Positions 36,359 to 47,299 are shown, numbered from the stretch's first letter. The stretch: 64,000 nucleotides of DNA from Arcicella rigui (GCF_034929435.1 NZ_JAYFUM010000030.1:1-64000); one strand, 5' to 3'. The notes: a model not told the origin generated them from the sequence alone. Numbers and translations are program-made.

Positions 36359-37318
36359 TTACTTCGCTACTGGCGAAAAGGTTTCCATCGTCACGGTACG
36401 GTCACGCATTACCAGTGTGTCGGTAGTGCTTACTTGCATTCCTCCAAGATTCACATTATACTTTAAATACAGTGCGTCTCGGTCTTTGTTTCCCCAGCTA
36501 TTTTTCTCGCCTTTTTTCACAAAAACACCGCTGCCCGTAGCCGTAAAACCACTTGTAGTTGAAGTGATGCTACATTTTCCGTCAGCTTCAAACTTTAAAG
36601 CAAGGGTTACATTGACATTTTTATTGTCCTTGTCTTTGAAAACCACAGGGAATTCTAATTCGCTCAACGACTTGGTTGTCAGTTTGTTTACTTCATCTTT
36701 TTCAACATATTGTGCATGACGAACCAGCGTTTGATTCACTGTACCCGTTACAACATCCTTTCCACGTCTGAGGTAATTCCCGTGCCATGGATTTACATAT
36801 TTGATAGCATACAAAATAAAGTGCTTGCCATAAAGTATTGAATCGGCATCGGTAACACTTGTCATCGTTAATGGAATGACATACGTATTTTTAATTGATT
36901 TTGGGTCAGCAAAAAACGCATCTGTCAACTGTACATCTACTCCACCTGCCAAAGTACCTTTAGGAATAATAATCTTGTCAGAAGCTAAAGAATAATAATT
37001 GGTAGGCATCGGCAATATTTCATCCTTGCCTGTACCAAAGCGTAAACCATTCTTTAACAAAGAGTTATCAACCGCAACTTTAATAGATACGTCTTTTCTA
37101 CTTTCGTAAACGCCACCGATAGAAGCATAAATCTGACATTTATAAGCATTGTCCAAATCAGTATTTACGTAAGTGTCTTCCCCTAAAGTGATTGTTCTTA
37201 CTGGATACTGATAAGCGAAATATACTGTTTGATATTTATAATCTGGGAACTCATTTTCCGTATTGCAGGAGGCAAGTCCAATCAGGATCAGTACCGACAT
37301 TAAAACTAATTTTGTCAT
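36359..37318 (-). CDS. xusE: XusE-position surface lipoprotein (DUF1735/DUF5627-like)
   Basis: 319-residue lipoprotein (MTKLVLMSVLILIGLASCNTE, Cys18). The first half (VYFAYQYPVRTITLGED, VSIKVAVDNSLL) resembles DUF1735-type immunoglobulin-like modules. The second half (VNPWHGNYLRRGKDVV and onward, ending TDTLVMRDRTVTMETFSPV) resembles DUF5627-type domains. Such proteins occupy the SusE position in xylan loci and are thought to bind xylan at the surface. It lies 40 bp after a susD gene and 29 bp before the lipoprotein xylanase, exactly the xusD-xusE-xyn10C order. Ligand binding is inferred from position. Confidence 0.8.
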   Translation of the reverse strand: MTKLVLMSVLILIGLASCNTENEFPDYKYQTVYFAYQYPVRTITLGEDTYVNTDLDNAYKCQIYASIGGVYESRKDVSIKVAVDNSLLKNGLRFGTGKDEILPMPTNYYSLASDKIIIPKGTLAGGVDVQLTDAFFADPKSIKNTYVIPLTMTSVTDADSILYGKHFILYAIKYVNPWHGNYLRRGKDVVTGTVNQTLVRHAQYVEKDEVNKLTTKSLSELEFPVVFKDKDNKNVNVTLALKFEADGKCSITSTTSGFTATGSGVFVKKGEKNSWGNKDRDALYLKYNVNLGGMQVSTTDTLVMRDRTVTMETFSPVAK

Positions 37319-37357
37319 AGATATTAAATTTTGTCAATAGTAAATTGTAAGTGATTA

Positions 37358-39148
37358 TTAATTCCAACCTTCATTTTGTTCAAGTGCTGGAAATTTCAAG
37401 ATTTCAGAGTAAGGAATTGGACCATATTTCATATAAGTCTTGAATACTCTATCTTGCACAGCAGGCAAAATTGTGTAAACCCCATTCTGGATACTTACTC
37501 CTTTGGCTGGTTCGGTAAGTTCAGCATTCCAGCGACGTAAATCCCAGAACCTAAAACCTTCAAAGCAAAGTTCTAAACGACGTTCATTACGAATGAGCTG
37601 ACGCATGGTTTCTTTATTGCCTTTTGCACTTTCCAAATAAGCGTCGTTATTACTTGTTCCGATGCCTGCTCTTCTACGAATGGCTCTGATAATATCATAA
37701 GCCGAATAAGCATTTGTTCCCGTACCAGTAGGCCCCCAAGCCTCGTTGGCAGCTTCGGCATAAGCCAAAGCGATTTCTGTATAGCGAATATGCGGTTTGT
37801 AATGACGCTGATTCGTAGCAGAAGTCGGATTCAAGTTTACATCTTGACGCAATAATTTTCGCAAATAATACCCTGTTCTGGTAGAAGTAGCCACTCGGTT
37901 TAGGGCATCATTCGTAGTACCATTGGCAGTTGTATTGATGGCGGTGTTATTCACGCCCGCAGTTGCTCCATTCACAAGTACAAACATTTTTAATCGTGGG
38001 TCACGATTGGTATAAGGGTCGGCTGGATTATAACCACTGTTAGGATTACTAATCGGATAACCATTTAACATCGGAAAAGCATCTACAAGATTTTGCGTTG
38101 GATTGATACGACCATTTCCAAATAAAGTAGGCGGAAAATTGGCTTGTTCCAAGTCTCTGTTTTCTCCCCAGTTGTTACGCCATAATATTTCAGGCGGATT
38201 AGCTCCGTCTTTGATATTGGCAATCTCACTGGTATTCGAATACCACGTAAGTCCACTTGCAGCATTACTTGTCACTGCGTCCAGCCCACCTTTCAAATTC
38301 AATACATTAGCAGCATAGTTGGCGGCTTCTACCCACTTATTTGTACCTTCGTTGTTATAGGCAGGACTGGCCGCCAGTAATGCCGCTTGTGCCCTCACCG
38401 CTTTAGCGATACGTCCTGTAAATAAACCGCTAAAAGTAACCCCAAAAGCACGGTTGTATTGTTCAATGGTTACTTGTCCATACTTGGTTGGAATCAGTGA
38501 TTCCTGTCCGATTGAAAAATTCTGATAGTCTAAAGGAAGCTTTACGTCTGCACTGTCTAAATCCTGATAAATTTGTTTCATACAATCATCAAAAGATGCT
38601 CTTGGTAAATTGTAATTATCAGAAGTAGTCTGTGGTTTCAATAAAATCGGTACTCCGAGCATCTTGCCACTTGTTCCTTTGCCTGCATGTGTTAGCAAAA
38701 GATGATACATCAATAAAGCCCTAAGCCCATAGGCTTCTCCTTTAATTCTGGTAGTAAACAATCTGTTGGCAACGGGGTCTGTTACCCATTGTACTTTGTT
38801 TACTTCTTCAAGCATAATGTTTAAGTACTGAATACCGGCAAAACAATTTGTCCATTGGTTCGCTGGATTATTATTGGCTGTCCATTGTCCTGTTGCCATT
38901 TTTAAATAACCATTGTCTTGGTCATTACTTACGGCATCGTCGGTAGCCACATCGTTGAATGACCACGAGTTTGTAGGTATTCTGTTATAACCATTCAATA
39001 AAATACCAAAGGGAAATCTTGAGTCACTTGGTAGATAAGCACTTGGGTCCAACTGCCTGTTATTTTCAATAGCAGGTTCAATCAGGTCTTCACATCCGGT
39101 TAGCAATACAGCAGCACAAACCAGTATTTTTAATATTCCTTTATTCAT
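37358..39148 (-). CDS. xusD: SusD-like glycan-binding lipoprotein (XusD position)
   Basis: 596 residues from the ATG at 39148 (MNKGILKILVCAAVLLTGCEDL, lipidated Cys19); the ATG three codons earlier is also possible. SusD features are the N-terminal YLPSDSRFPFGILLNGYNRIP, TPR-like helices, ALLMYHLLLTHAGKG, and the C-terminal RNERRLELCFEGFRFWDLRRWNAELTEP. Its partner is the SusC protein encoded 33 bp upstream. The symbol is assigned by synteny with the core xylan utilisation system. Confidence 0.92.
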   Translation of the reverse strand: MNKGILKILVCAAVLLTGCEDLIEPAIENNRQLDPSAYLPSDSRFPFGILLNGYNRIPTNSWSFNDVATDDAVSNDQDNGYLKMATGQWTANNNPANQWTNCFAGIQYLNIMLEEVNKVQWVTDPVANRLFTTRIKGEAYGLRALLMYHLLLTHAGKGTSGKMLGVPILLKPQTTSDNYNLPRASFDDCMKQIYQDLDSADVKLPLDYQNFSIGQESLIPTKYGQVTIEQYNRAFGVTFSGLFTGRIAKAVRAQAALLAASPAYNNEGTNKWVEAANYAANVLNLKGGLDAVTSNAASGLTWYSNTSEIANIKDGANPPEILWRNNWGENRDLEQANFPPTLFGNGRINPTQNLVDAFPMLNGYPISNPNSGYNPADPYTNRDPRLKMFVLVNGATAGVNNTAINTTANGTTNDALNRVATSTRTGYYLRKLLRQDVNLNPTSATNQRHYKPHIRYTEIALAYAEAANEAWGPTGTGTNAYSAYDIIRAIRRRAGIGTSNNDAYLESAKGNKETMRQLIRNERRLELCFEGFRFWDLRRWNAELTEPAKGVSIQNGVYTILPAVQDRVFKTYMKYGPIPYSEILKFPALEQNEGWN

Positions 39149-39190
39149 ATAAAACATTGTATGATAGTCAAAATGTGATAGTCAAAAAAC

Positions 39191-42100
39191 TTAGAATAGA
39201 GCCTTTACTCCAATATTGAACAAGCGTGTTTGTGGAGCAGTACCCACATTCAATTCCATGATTTCTCGATTGTCTGAAACTGTTAGTAAATTGAAGCCAT
39301 TGACATAAACCCCAAGCTCACGTACAAAAGATTTCATCTTTAATAATTCCGTCAAGTCATAGCTTACCTGTACTTTAGCCAAGTCAAAGCGATTGGTTTT
39401 ATAAATCCAGAAGTCTGATGAACGAAAATTATTATCACTTGTTAGCGTAGTCAATCTTGGATATTTAGCCGTCAATTTTGATTCTTCCGTCCATCTATCT
39501 CTCACTACAACCGAGTACTTATCTTCGCCATCAATCCAGAAATATGAACCACTACGCATTGCATTTGCTCCAAAACGTCCAACACCCATCGCAAAAAAGG
39601 TAAGTTTTTTCCACTGAGCCGTTACGTTTACGCCCAAAGTAAACGGCGAACCAAACCAACCGCCTTTTCCTAAAAATACTTCATCACGGCTGTTGATGAT
39701 ACCGTCGCCATTTTGGTCTTTGTACTTAATATCGCCCGGTTTTACTTGTCCGAATGTTTGAGTTGGCGAATTGGCTATATCGTTTTGGTCTTGAAATAAA
39801 CCTAAACTTTGTAAGCCCCAGATTGCATCAAGCGGTTTACCTTGACGATTCTGGTAACTATCTTCATACAATTCAGCTCTTTGGGTTGCCTTTGTTTCGT
39901 AATAAGTACCGTTTAGGCCCAAAGTCCAATTTACTTCACCATACTTTTTAGTTAGGTTTGCTCCAAAGTCAAAACCAATTCTTTGGTCATCGTTATAATT
40001 CACGTAAGGAATAAATGAAGAAACAGGAAAACCAGTAGTGAAATAGCTTGGAAATAACACAGAAGCTTGAATGATATTTCCCGAAATTTTATTGACAAAA
40101 AATGTCCCGTTTAAAGTCAATGCTCTTTTGAAAAATGAACCTTCAAAACCTACATTGATTTCTTCTCTTTTCGGAAAACGCATATTTGGGTTATCGCCTC
40201 TTCTTGATTCTGTCGCTTGAATCCCTGTTCCATCTTTCCAGCCATACCATGAACCAGCCCCTGTATAAACGCCCTGATACAAGTAGTAAGACTGAATATC
40301 GAGGTCGGTATGTAAAATACTGGCTGATGCAGTCAATTTCAAGTCGTCAACTACAGTTGAGTTTTTGAGAAACCCTTCTTGGCTTAATCTCCAGCCTAAA
40401 GAAATTGACGGAGAAAATGCTTGACGATTATTAGGTGGAAGTTTAGCAGAATGAATATAAGCCGAACTAAAATCTAAGTAATACTTCTGTTTGTAATTGT
40501 AGCTTGCTAAAAATCCTAAGTTGGCATTGCTGGTTTTATGATAAATCGCAGACTCAGATTGTTGAAAACCATTGGCTAACAAAATCGCAGATAAATGATG
40601 GTCGTCGTTGAAAGTTCTATCATAATTAAACTGCCCCGAAAATGCAATTGTCTGGCGGTATCGGTTTCCTGATACATTTTGTGTCCCAGATTTTGCATCT
40701 TGGTTATACACAGCAAGGCTACTGATTAAATCTTGTCCGTTATAATTATTCCAAGTGGGTGCATAAGTAGCATAAGAATAATTGTAAGATAAAGTATATT
40801 CTGTGGCATAGTCAACAGCGAAACCAGATTTGAAACTCAAGCCTTTTAATACATTGCTAAGATTTGCTTTGATACCAGTATTAAACTGAAATTGGCGATT
40901 TGCATACTGGTTGTTACCGCCAGAATAAATCGTGGCAATAGGATTCGTTTGGTCTAATTGCGTACCTCCAAGTAAATACTGTCCATCAATAATATTATTA
41001 CTATTTTGGATTAAAAGCTGAGAAGCTGCATCCTCTTGTTCAATCATATTGATAGGAATCAGTGGAGCAAAACGGTTTGGACGAACGCTTTCAGCACTAC
41101 TCCAAAAATTAGCATTTACTCCTCTACCAGTATAAAAAATAGCCGTAGCATCAGCATTTAAACTTATGTATTCGTTCAGATTAACGTCTATGTTTCCACG
41201 GAAATTAAGGCGGTCGGAATTATTATACGTTTTTGCTTCCCCGAAATTTAAAAGTGAGCCAGAAGTAGCAAAACCTAAATTGGTATAATATTTTACTCTT
41301 TCGTTTCCACCCGAAATTTCAGCCGTAGCATCATAACTGCCATAAGCACTTTTTAGGTATTCTTGTGAATAAAAGTCTATGTTCGGATAGCGATATTTGT
41401 TGATTCCAGAAGCATGATTATAAATGTCAACTTCTGAATACAAATTCGGTAAACCGTCATTTCTGCGTGCTTCGTTATACAAAGTCATGTACTCTGCCGA
41501 ACCCAAATACTTAGGAAAAGCTCTTGGTACATTTACGCCACTGTTTACTCTAAGGTCAAATCTACTTTTACCTGCTACGCCTCTTTTCGTAATTACATTC
41601 ACTACGCCTTTTGCTCCACGACTACCGTACAAGGCTACGGCATTCGCTCCTTTCAAAAACACAATTTGGTCAATCTCCGTTGGCATTACGTTGCCTGTCT
41701 CACGAGGAACACCATCAATCATGAACATATAGTTTCCCATTCCCCAATTGCTATTGCCATTAAAGCCGGGAATGAATGATGCCATTCCGTCTAAAGTATA
41801 GGTAAAATAATTCTTTTTCAAAAGTTCACCTACATTTACAGAAGATACTCCACCTAATAAATCTTGTTTATCAACTTTACGAAAAGCTATTTGTACTTGT
41901 TCCTGATTTTCTTCGGGCAACATCTGCAAGGTTTCTTCAACTCGTTGATTGGCTGTAATGTATTTTGTTTTAAAGCCTTTTGCAGCAATTGACAAAACCT
42001 CGTTTTGGGGAATTTCAATACTAAAAGTACCTAAAGCATCTGTGGTAACAGCCTTCCCGATTTCTTCGGAAGTACTTACAACAGCTCCGACAATGGGTTG

Positions 42101-42220
42101 CTTGTCTAAGCCAATCACGGTGGCTTTAATTTTAATGGTCGAGGTATTTTGTGCCATTGTTGCCACTTTAGAAAAAGTCAGCAATGCACACAAAACCATA
42201 ATTATTTTTATAAACTTCAT
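39191..42220 (-). CDS. xusC: SusC-like TonB-dependent transporter (XusC position, divergent type)
   Basis: 1009-residue outer-membrane transporter, signal MKFIKIIMVLCALLTFSKVATMAQ. It differs from the other three SusC proteins here. The usual VVVGYGTQ segment is replaced by QIAFRKVDKQDLLGGVSSVN, and the plug reads GNYMFMIDGVPRETGNVMP and LKGANAVALYGSRGAKGVVNVITKRG. This variant is the one found as the second transporter in tandem susC-susD-susC-susD xylan loci. The barrel ends with QTRLFNIGVKALF. It is followed at 33 bp by its susD partner. Confidence 0.92.
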   Translation of the reverse strand: MKFIKIIMVLCALLTFSKVATMAQNTSTIKIKATVIGLDKQPIVGAVVSTSEEIGKAVTTDALGTFSIEIPQNEVLSIAAKGFKTKYITANQRVEETLQMLPEENQEQVQIAFRKVDKQDLLGGVSSVNVGELLKKNYFTYTLDGMASFIPGFNGNSNWGMGNYMFMIDGVPRETGNVMPTEIDQIVFLKGANAVALYGSRGAKGVVNVITKRGVAGKSRFDLRVNSGVNVPRAFPKYLGSAEYMTLYNEARRNDGLPNLYSEVDIYNHASGINKYRYPNIDFYSQEYLKSAYGSYDATAEISGGNERVKYYTNLGFATSGSLLNFGEAKTYNNSDRLNFRGNIDVNLNEYISLNADATAIFYTGRGVNANFWSSAESVRPNRFAPLIPINMIEQEDAASQLLIQNSNNIIDGQYLLGGTQLDQTNPIATIYSGGNNQYANRQFQFNTGIKANLSNVLKGLSFKSGFAVDYATEYTLSYNYSYATYAPTWNNYNGQDLISSLAVYNQDAKSGTQNVSGNRYRQTIAFSGQFNYDRTFNDDHHLSAILLANGFQQSESAIYHKTSNANLGFLASYNYKQKYYLDFSSAYIHSAKLPPNNRQAFSPSISLGWRLSQEGFLKNSTVVDDLKLTASASILHTDLDIQSYYLYQGVYTGAGSWYGWKDGTGIQATESRRGDNPNMRFPKREEINVGFEGSFFKRALTLNGTFFVNKISGNIIQASVLFPSYFTTGFPVSSFIPYVNYNDDQRIGFDFGANLTKKYGEVNWTLGLNGTYYETKATQRAELYEDSYQNRQGKPLDAIWGLQSLGLFQDQNDIANSPTQTFGQVKPGDIKYKDQNGDGIINSRDEVFLGKGGWFGSPFTLGVNVTAQWKKLTFFAMGVGRFGANAMRSGSYFWIDGEDKYSVVVRDRWTEESKLTAKYPRLTTLTSDNNFRSSDFWIYKTNRFDLAKVQVSYDLTELLKMKSFVRELGVYVNGFNLLTVSDNREIMELNVGTAPQTRLFNIGVKALF

Positions 42221-42270
42221 CTCTTGTTCGTTTATCTATTGATTATCTCATTTTATGATTTGCTCTTTCC

Positions 42271-44160
42271 TTACCAACCAGGATTTTGTGCAAACTCCAG
42301 ATACAAATTCACGTCATTTACCTTCAATGGCAACCAATTGTGCTTGTCGGTAAACTTTCGTTCCAATATCAAAGATTCTCTGATGTTCAGTACTCTATTG
42401 TCTTTAGGGTCTTTGGTAGGGTCAAGGGTGGTAGCTCTATCAAATTCAACTGACTTTTTGAGTGTGTATGGGCTTTTGCTAATCATTAACCAACGACGGA
42501 GGTCATTGAAGCGATGTCCTTCAAACGAAAGCTCAACGGCACGTTCACGTCTTAACTCTTCCATATAAACGTCAAGCGAAGCTAAAAACTTAGCATCTAC
42601 ATGCCCCACTCCTGCTCTGTCTCGGATGACATTAATGGCATCCACTGAAGTTTTAGTATAAGTACCAGCTTTGCCCATTGGCGAGCCATAACCTTGTGCT
42701 GCGGCTTCTGCATACATCAAATAAATATCAGCCAAACGCATATAAGGCAAGTGAATATTAAGGCTTTTGTCGTAGCCATATCCTTGGTCATACTTATTCG
42801 CTGTTCTTGGAACAAATTTGAATAATAAATACCCTGTACGACTACCCGTAGCAATATCACGATATGAACCTCCTGTGTGTAAATTGGCAAAACGGTTATT
42901 TACTTCATTGGCATTCGGAATACTTCCTGCTACCATTCTTACACCATCGAAAACAATGTCATTATAAAAACGAGGGTCTCTACCTTTCCAAGGATATTCA
43001 GGATTATAGCCCGACTCTGGGTCTGCTTTGGTAATATCTTTGATAGGTAAGCCATTTGCCATACCATAATTGTCAACATAATTGGCTGTGGGCAGAAACT
43101 TCACGTCTCCTTCACTGATAATCAGCGGACTGTATTGTTTACTTGTTCCCCAGTTTGAACCATTTGCACCATAATAAGGCCCACGGAAAATAGCTTCTGT
43201 ACCTCCCGGCATTTGCCAGTTTTGACCCGTAGTATAAAAATTGGTATAATACTGAGCAAAAGGTAACAAACGATAAGGAGCTTCTCCACTTTCACAAAGT
43301 TTCAGTAATTCAGCAAAAGCGTCTGCTGCTTTTTTGCAATAGTCAGCATTGTAAGAAGTACCTCCCCCTGAAACAGAATTCATCAATGGACTACCTGCCC
43401 AAAGGTAATTTTTACCTAAGTAGCCAAGTGCCATGATTTTGTTGATACGCAAGGTATTTTTTCCTAAAGTCCTTTTTCCTGCGGTAGTATTATCCCAATT
43501 GATAGGTAATAAATTGGCGGCTTCTCTAAAATCTGCGGCAGCTTTATCGGCACACTCGCTGTATTTTAGGCGTGGAAGTGTCAGTTTTTGGTCACCCGGC
43601 AGTACTTTGTCAATATAAGGAAGTCCTCCAAAATACTGCATAAACATAAAGTGATACCAACCTCTGAAAAACAACAGTTGCCCTTTGATTAAATCTTTTT
43701 CTTCCTGTGTGGCATCGGTTAATTTGTCGATGTTCTCTAAACCTAAATTAGCTTTACGAATGCCGTACCAGCCTAAGCCCCAAAGTGATTTTGTAAAACG
43801 GTCATCGTTAGTTTGATTATTGTTTCGGTCCATCCAACCTGCTTGCCAGCCGTCGAAATTGCGTTGCCAACCCCAAAAATCGCCATTGTCAATCTTTACT
43901 CCAAAGTGAAAGTTTTGAGCCGTCGATTGGATTTCATCTTCGCCCCAGTTCCAAGAGTTTGTCCAGTATCCATTTGAAAAATCTGGTATGGTATGATAAA
44001 GTTCTTCGGTAAAGCCTTGAAAATTTACAAAGTTTTTAAAGGCGTCTTTTTCAGACACAAGAGATTGTGGATCACGATCCAAAAAATCCGAGCATGAAGT
44101 AACCCCGAAAGTCATAGAACAAACCACAGCTACAAACAAAAGTTTTATTCTTTTTTTCAT
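42271..44160 (-). CDS. xusB: SusD-like glycan-binding lipoprotein (XusB position)
   Basis: 629-residue lipoprotein (MKKRIKLLFVAVVCSMTFGVTSCSDFLDRDPQ, Cys23). It carries the SusD N-terminal signature, then FRGWYHFMFMQYFGGLPYIDKVL typical of the TPR region, and the C-terminal block RRERAVELSFEGHRFNDLRRW before ending in NLYLEFAQNPGW. Being rich in Trp and Tyr, it has the aromatic platforms expected for glycan binding. It pairs with the SusC gene 10 bp upstream. Confidence 0.93.
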   Translation of the reverse strand: MKKRIKLLFVAVVCSMTFGVTSCSDFLDRDPQSLVSEKDAFKNFVNFQGFTEELYHTIPDFSNGYWTNSWNWGEDEIQSTAQNFHFGVKIDNGDFWGWQRNFDGWQAGWMDRNNNQTNDDRFTKSLWGLGWYGIRKANLGLENIDKLTDATQEEKDLIKGQLLFFRGWYHFMFMQYFGGLPYIDKVLPGDQKLTLPRLKYSECADKAAADFREAANLLPINWDNTTAGKRTLGKNTLRINKIMALGYLGKNYLWAGSPLMNSVSGGGTSYNADYCKKAADAFAELLKLCESGEAPYRLLPFAQYYTNFYTTGQNWQMPGGTEAIFRGPYYGANGSNWGTSKQYSPLIISEGDVKFLPTANYVDNYGMANGLPIKDITKADPESGYNPEYPWKGRDPRFYNDIVFDGVRMVAGSIPNANEVNNRFANLHTGGSYRDIATGSRTGYLLFKFVPRTANKYDQGYGYDKSLNIHLPYMRLADIYLMYAEAAAQGYGSPMGKAGTYTKTSVDAINVIRDRAGVGHVDAKFLASLDVYMEELRRERAVELSFEGHRFNDLRRWLMISKSPYTLKKSVEFDRATTLDPTKDPKDNRVLNIRESLILERKFTDKHNWLPLKVNDVNLYLEFAQNPGW

Positions 44161-44170
44161 GTTTTTTTTA

Positions 44171-47100
44171 TTAGAAAGTAATGTTTAAACCTAAATTATA
44201 TCTTTTTACAGTCGGGTAAGCTCCTTGTGAAGCCCAGCCAGTACCCGCAAAATTTGATTCTCTATCGTCTGGCATTTTACTCCAAGCAATTAGGTTGTTC
44301 CCGTTCAAATAAATTCGCAGACTACTAAGTCCAAATTTTCTACTAAGCTCAGAAGGTAATGTATAAGCTATTTCAGCATTTTTTAGTCTTACATACGAAC
44401 CGTCGTACATGTACTGTGTTCCTCTGTAATCGCCAAATGGGGTTGTTAGCCAACGTGGCATAGGTGTTCCGTTCGGATTCGATGGAGACCAGTATTCGCC
44501 TTCTTGATACACAGTGTGGCTTTGTGAACTCAAGCTCGTAAACACTACTTGACGAGTGGCGTTATTCACTGCATAAAACTGTACAAAAGCTGATAAACCT
44601 TTCCAGTCGATGCCAAAAGTAGCGTTATAAGTATTTTGTGGCCAGCCTGTATGTCCATAAGGAATTCTATCTTGGGTATCAATCACGCCGTCTCCGTTAT
44701 AATCAACCAAGTAGTAGTTTCCCAATAGTTTTTGGTTGTCGTTTACGTTGTGCATGGCACTTCCATACAATTGGTCCCAGCTATTATAAATGCCTTTGCT
44801 TACGAATGAATACGCTTGGTCAATCTGCATTCCTTCTGGTTTTTGGTAATCGGGCAATAATTCTGGCGTGGCACGCTCAATGATTTTGTTTTGCGTGTGC
44901 GTCATGTTCAAGTCTGCCCACAAACGGAATTTTCCTACACTTTTATTGAAATGAAGTTCTAATTCATAACCACTTGCTTTTACAGCACCTAAGTTGGCTA
45001 CTGGAGGCGATGCCCCGAAATAACTTGGTACGTCAGACCTGCCCGTCAACAAAATTTTACTTCTGTTATCCTGAAAAAAGTCCGCTTTCCCTCTGATGAA
45101 TCCTCTGAAAAGTTCAAAATCTAAACCTAAGTTAAACTTCTCCGATTGCTCCCATTGTACTGTGGGGTTTCCTACGGTTGACTGCGAGTACCAAGTATAT
45201 GGGCTTTGTTCTGCTCCTTCGCCACTTACGCCTAATCTTGATAATCCTCCATAAGTCCATTGTTCTAAGTAAGGCCATCTTACCCCTAAATTATCAAAGC
45301 CCGTTTGTCCGTAAGACATACGCAGTTTCATTGAGTTGATGAACTTCAAAGAACTCATGAACTTTTCGTTGGATATAACCCAGTTAGCTCCACCCGAAGA
45401 GAAAAATGCAAAACGGTAGTCTTTTGCAAATTGCTCTGAACCATTGTAAGCTCCGTTGTATTCAATCGTGTATTTGTTGTTGTAGGTATAAGTAGTTCTA
45501 AATACCCAGTCTTCACGGTATGAAGGAATTGTACTTCCGTTGGCAAATACGTTTCTGTTGGTCAGACCCATCAAAGTAACATTGTGCAAGCCTGCAAATG
45601 TGTTGTTGTAATTCAACTGTAATTGATAAAACAAACGACGCTGACTTGCTCCGATAGTTCCTACTGCTGGCGACCATTTGATTCCTTCTTGAAAGTCAAA
45701 ACCAGTGATACCATCGACGGCTTGTTGGAAAGTTTCAACACCCGTTTCAGGGTTTACCCACTTGCGTTGAGTACCATTATAAAGGTCATTTATCCCACGG
45801 TCCGACTCAATAAAAGTATTATCTAAAGAAACCGTACCTGTGGCTTTCAAGCCTTTTACCAACATTTCCAAATCTTGGTCCAAAGTAAAATCAGTAGTGA
45901 TACGAGCTGTCGTTTGATATTGAAGTCCCCCAATTGCAAGACTCAAAGCTGAGTTTTCTGCTCTGGCTTGGTTAGGAGCATAAAATCCCCATGAACCATC
46001 TGCGTATTTGGGCAAAAACAAATCTGGTGCTGCATTGTAGGCATCAATCCAAGGGCCGTACTGACTTCCCGTAAATCCCCAAGGACTTTTTCTTACACCA
46101 TAAGAACCCGAAAGGTTTGTTTTGAAAAGTGTACTTGGCGTTAATTGAAAATCTAAATTACTCCGCACATTCAAGCGATTGAAACCAAAGCCTTGTTGGT
46201 AACCTCTTTTGTTATCATACACTTTGAATAAATCGGCTTCTTGTAAAAAATCGGCACTGGTAAAATACTTTACAAGATTTGTTCCGCCACTGATATTCAA
46301 ATTAGCATTGTTGGAAATGGCGTAATCATTAAAAAGAGCTTTTTCCCAATCAACATTTGGGTAGCGTTCGGCTTCTTCTACACTTGCTGGATTGCGGTAC
46401 TTGTTCAGAATTTCTTGAGGCAAATAATCTCTCCAACCGTCTGGTTTTGTTGGAAGTTCATATTCAATTGCTTCATTTCTAATCCTCAAAGCATCATAGG
46501 AATCATACTTTTTAGGTAATTTAGAAGGAGCTTTTACGATTGTATTCACCGTAGCTCTGATAGATGCTTTTCCTGTTTTACCTCTTTTGGTCGTAATCAA
46601 AATTACACCATTCGCACCCCTTGAACCGAAAACTGCCGTAGCTGACGCATCTTTCAAAACGGTAACCGTTTCAACAGAACTGATGTCCACACTATTCATC
46701 GGACGCTCTACACCATCCACAAGAATAAGTGGGTCAGAATTGTTCCATGAACTACGACCACGAATGATAATCTGAGGGTCTTCAGCACCAGGAAGACCAG
46801 TACTGGCATTGGTAATCAAGCCCGGTACATTTCCCGTCAGTGCCGCACCGATACTCGAAACCCCACCCGCTCGCTCAAGCTCTTTGTTGGTTGTTTGCGT
46901 AACAGATGCTACTACTCCTTCCTTCTTTTGCTTTCCATAACCTACCACTACTACTTCGTCTAAGGCAGATTGAAATTCCTCCAATACTACATTAATAGCC
47001 GTTTTGTTGCCCACTAAAACTTCTTGCGTTTTGTAACCAACCGAACTAAAAACTAAAATTGTTTTAGGAGTACAAGTAATAGAAAAAACGCCATCTTTAC

Positions 47101-47299
47101 TGGCACTCACTCCACGGCTTGTTCCTTTTACACTAACGGTTGCACCGGGGATTCCTTCCCCCGAAGCGGACTTCACAGTCCCTTTGACTATTTGAGCATT
47201 TAGAGAAAAGCTCGAAAATCCAATCAGAAGGGATAAGCACCATACCACTAAGTATCGCTTCTTCTTGGTGACTGGAATCATTGAGTTGAATTGTTTCAT
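44171..47299 (-). CDS. xusA: SusC-like TonB-dependent transporter (XusA position)
   Basis: 1042-residue outer-membrane transporter. The N-terminus MKQFNSMIPVTKKKRYLVVWCLSLLIGFSSFSLNAQ is an extended signal peptide, as often seen in Bacteroidetes SusC proteins. A regulatory-like sandwich (VKGTVKSASGEGIPGATVSVKG), the SusC motif DEVVVVGYGKQKKEG, the plug (PLILVDGVERPMNSVD, LKDASATAVFGSRGANGVILITTKRG) and the barrel follow. It is first in the six-gene operon with order xusA-B-C-D-E-xyn10C and has the shared operator module about 46-156 bp upstream. Confidence 0.94.
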   Translation of the reverse strand: MKQFNSMIPVTKKKRYLVVWCLSLLIGFSSFSLNAQIVKGTVKSASGEGIPGATVSVKGTSRGVSASKDGVFSITCTPKTILVFSSVGYKTQEVLVGNKTAINVVLEEFQSALDEVVVVGYGKQKKEGVVASVTQTTNKELERAGGVSSIGAALTGNVPGLITNASTGLPGAEDPQIIIRGRSSWNNSDPLILVDGVERPMNSVDISSVETVTVLKDASATAVFGSRGANGVILITTKRGKTGKASIRATVNTIVKAPSKLPKKYDSYDALRIRNEAIEYELPTKPDGWRDYLPQEILNKYRNPASVEEAERYPNVDWEKALFNDYAISNNANLNISGGTNLVKYFTSADFLQEADLFKVYDNKRGYQQGFGFNRLNVRSNLDFQLTPSTLFKTNLSGSYGVRKSPWGFTGSQYGPWIDAYNAAPDLFLPKYADGSWGFYAPNQARAENSALSLAIGGLQYQTTARITTDFTLDQDLEMLVKGLKATGTVSLDNTFIESDRGINDLYNGTQRKWVNPETGVETFQQAVDGITGFDFQEGIKWSPAVGTIGASQRRLFYQLQLNYNNTFAGLHNVTLMGLTNRNVFANGSTIPSYREDWVFRTTYTYNNKYTIEYNGAYNGSEQFAKDYRFAFFSSGGANWVISNEKFMSSLKFINSMKLRMSYGQTGFDNLGVRWPYLEQWTYGGLSRLGVSGEGAEQSPYTWYSQSTVGNPTVQWEQSEKFNLGLDFELFRGFIRGKADFFQDNRSKILLTGRSDVPSYFGASPPVANLGAVKASGYELELHFNKSVGKFRLWADLNMTHTQNKIIERATPELLPDYQKPEGMQIDQAYSFVSKGIYNSWDQLYGSAMHNVNDNQKLLGNYYLVDYNGDGVIDTQDRIPYGHTGWPQNTYNATFGIDWKGLSAFVQFYAVNNATRQVVFTSLSSQSHTVYQEGEYWSPSNPNGTPMPRWLTTPFGDYRGTQYMYDGSYVRLKNAEIAYTLPSELSRKFGLSSLRIYLNGNNLIAWSKMPDDRESNFAGTGWASQGAYPTVKRYNLGLNITF

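Noticed and set aside
42149..42568. 139-codon + strand open frame spanning a susC/susD junction
   Set aside because: Overlaps both convincing minus-strand genes on the opposite strand; Ser/Phe-rich low-complexity translation.
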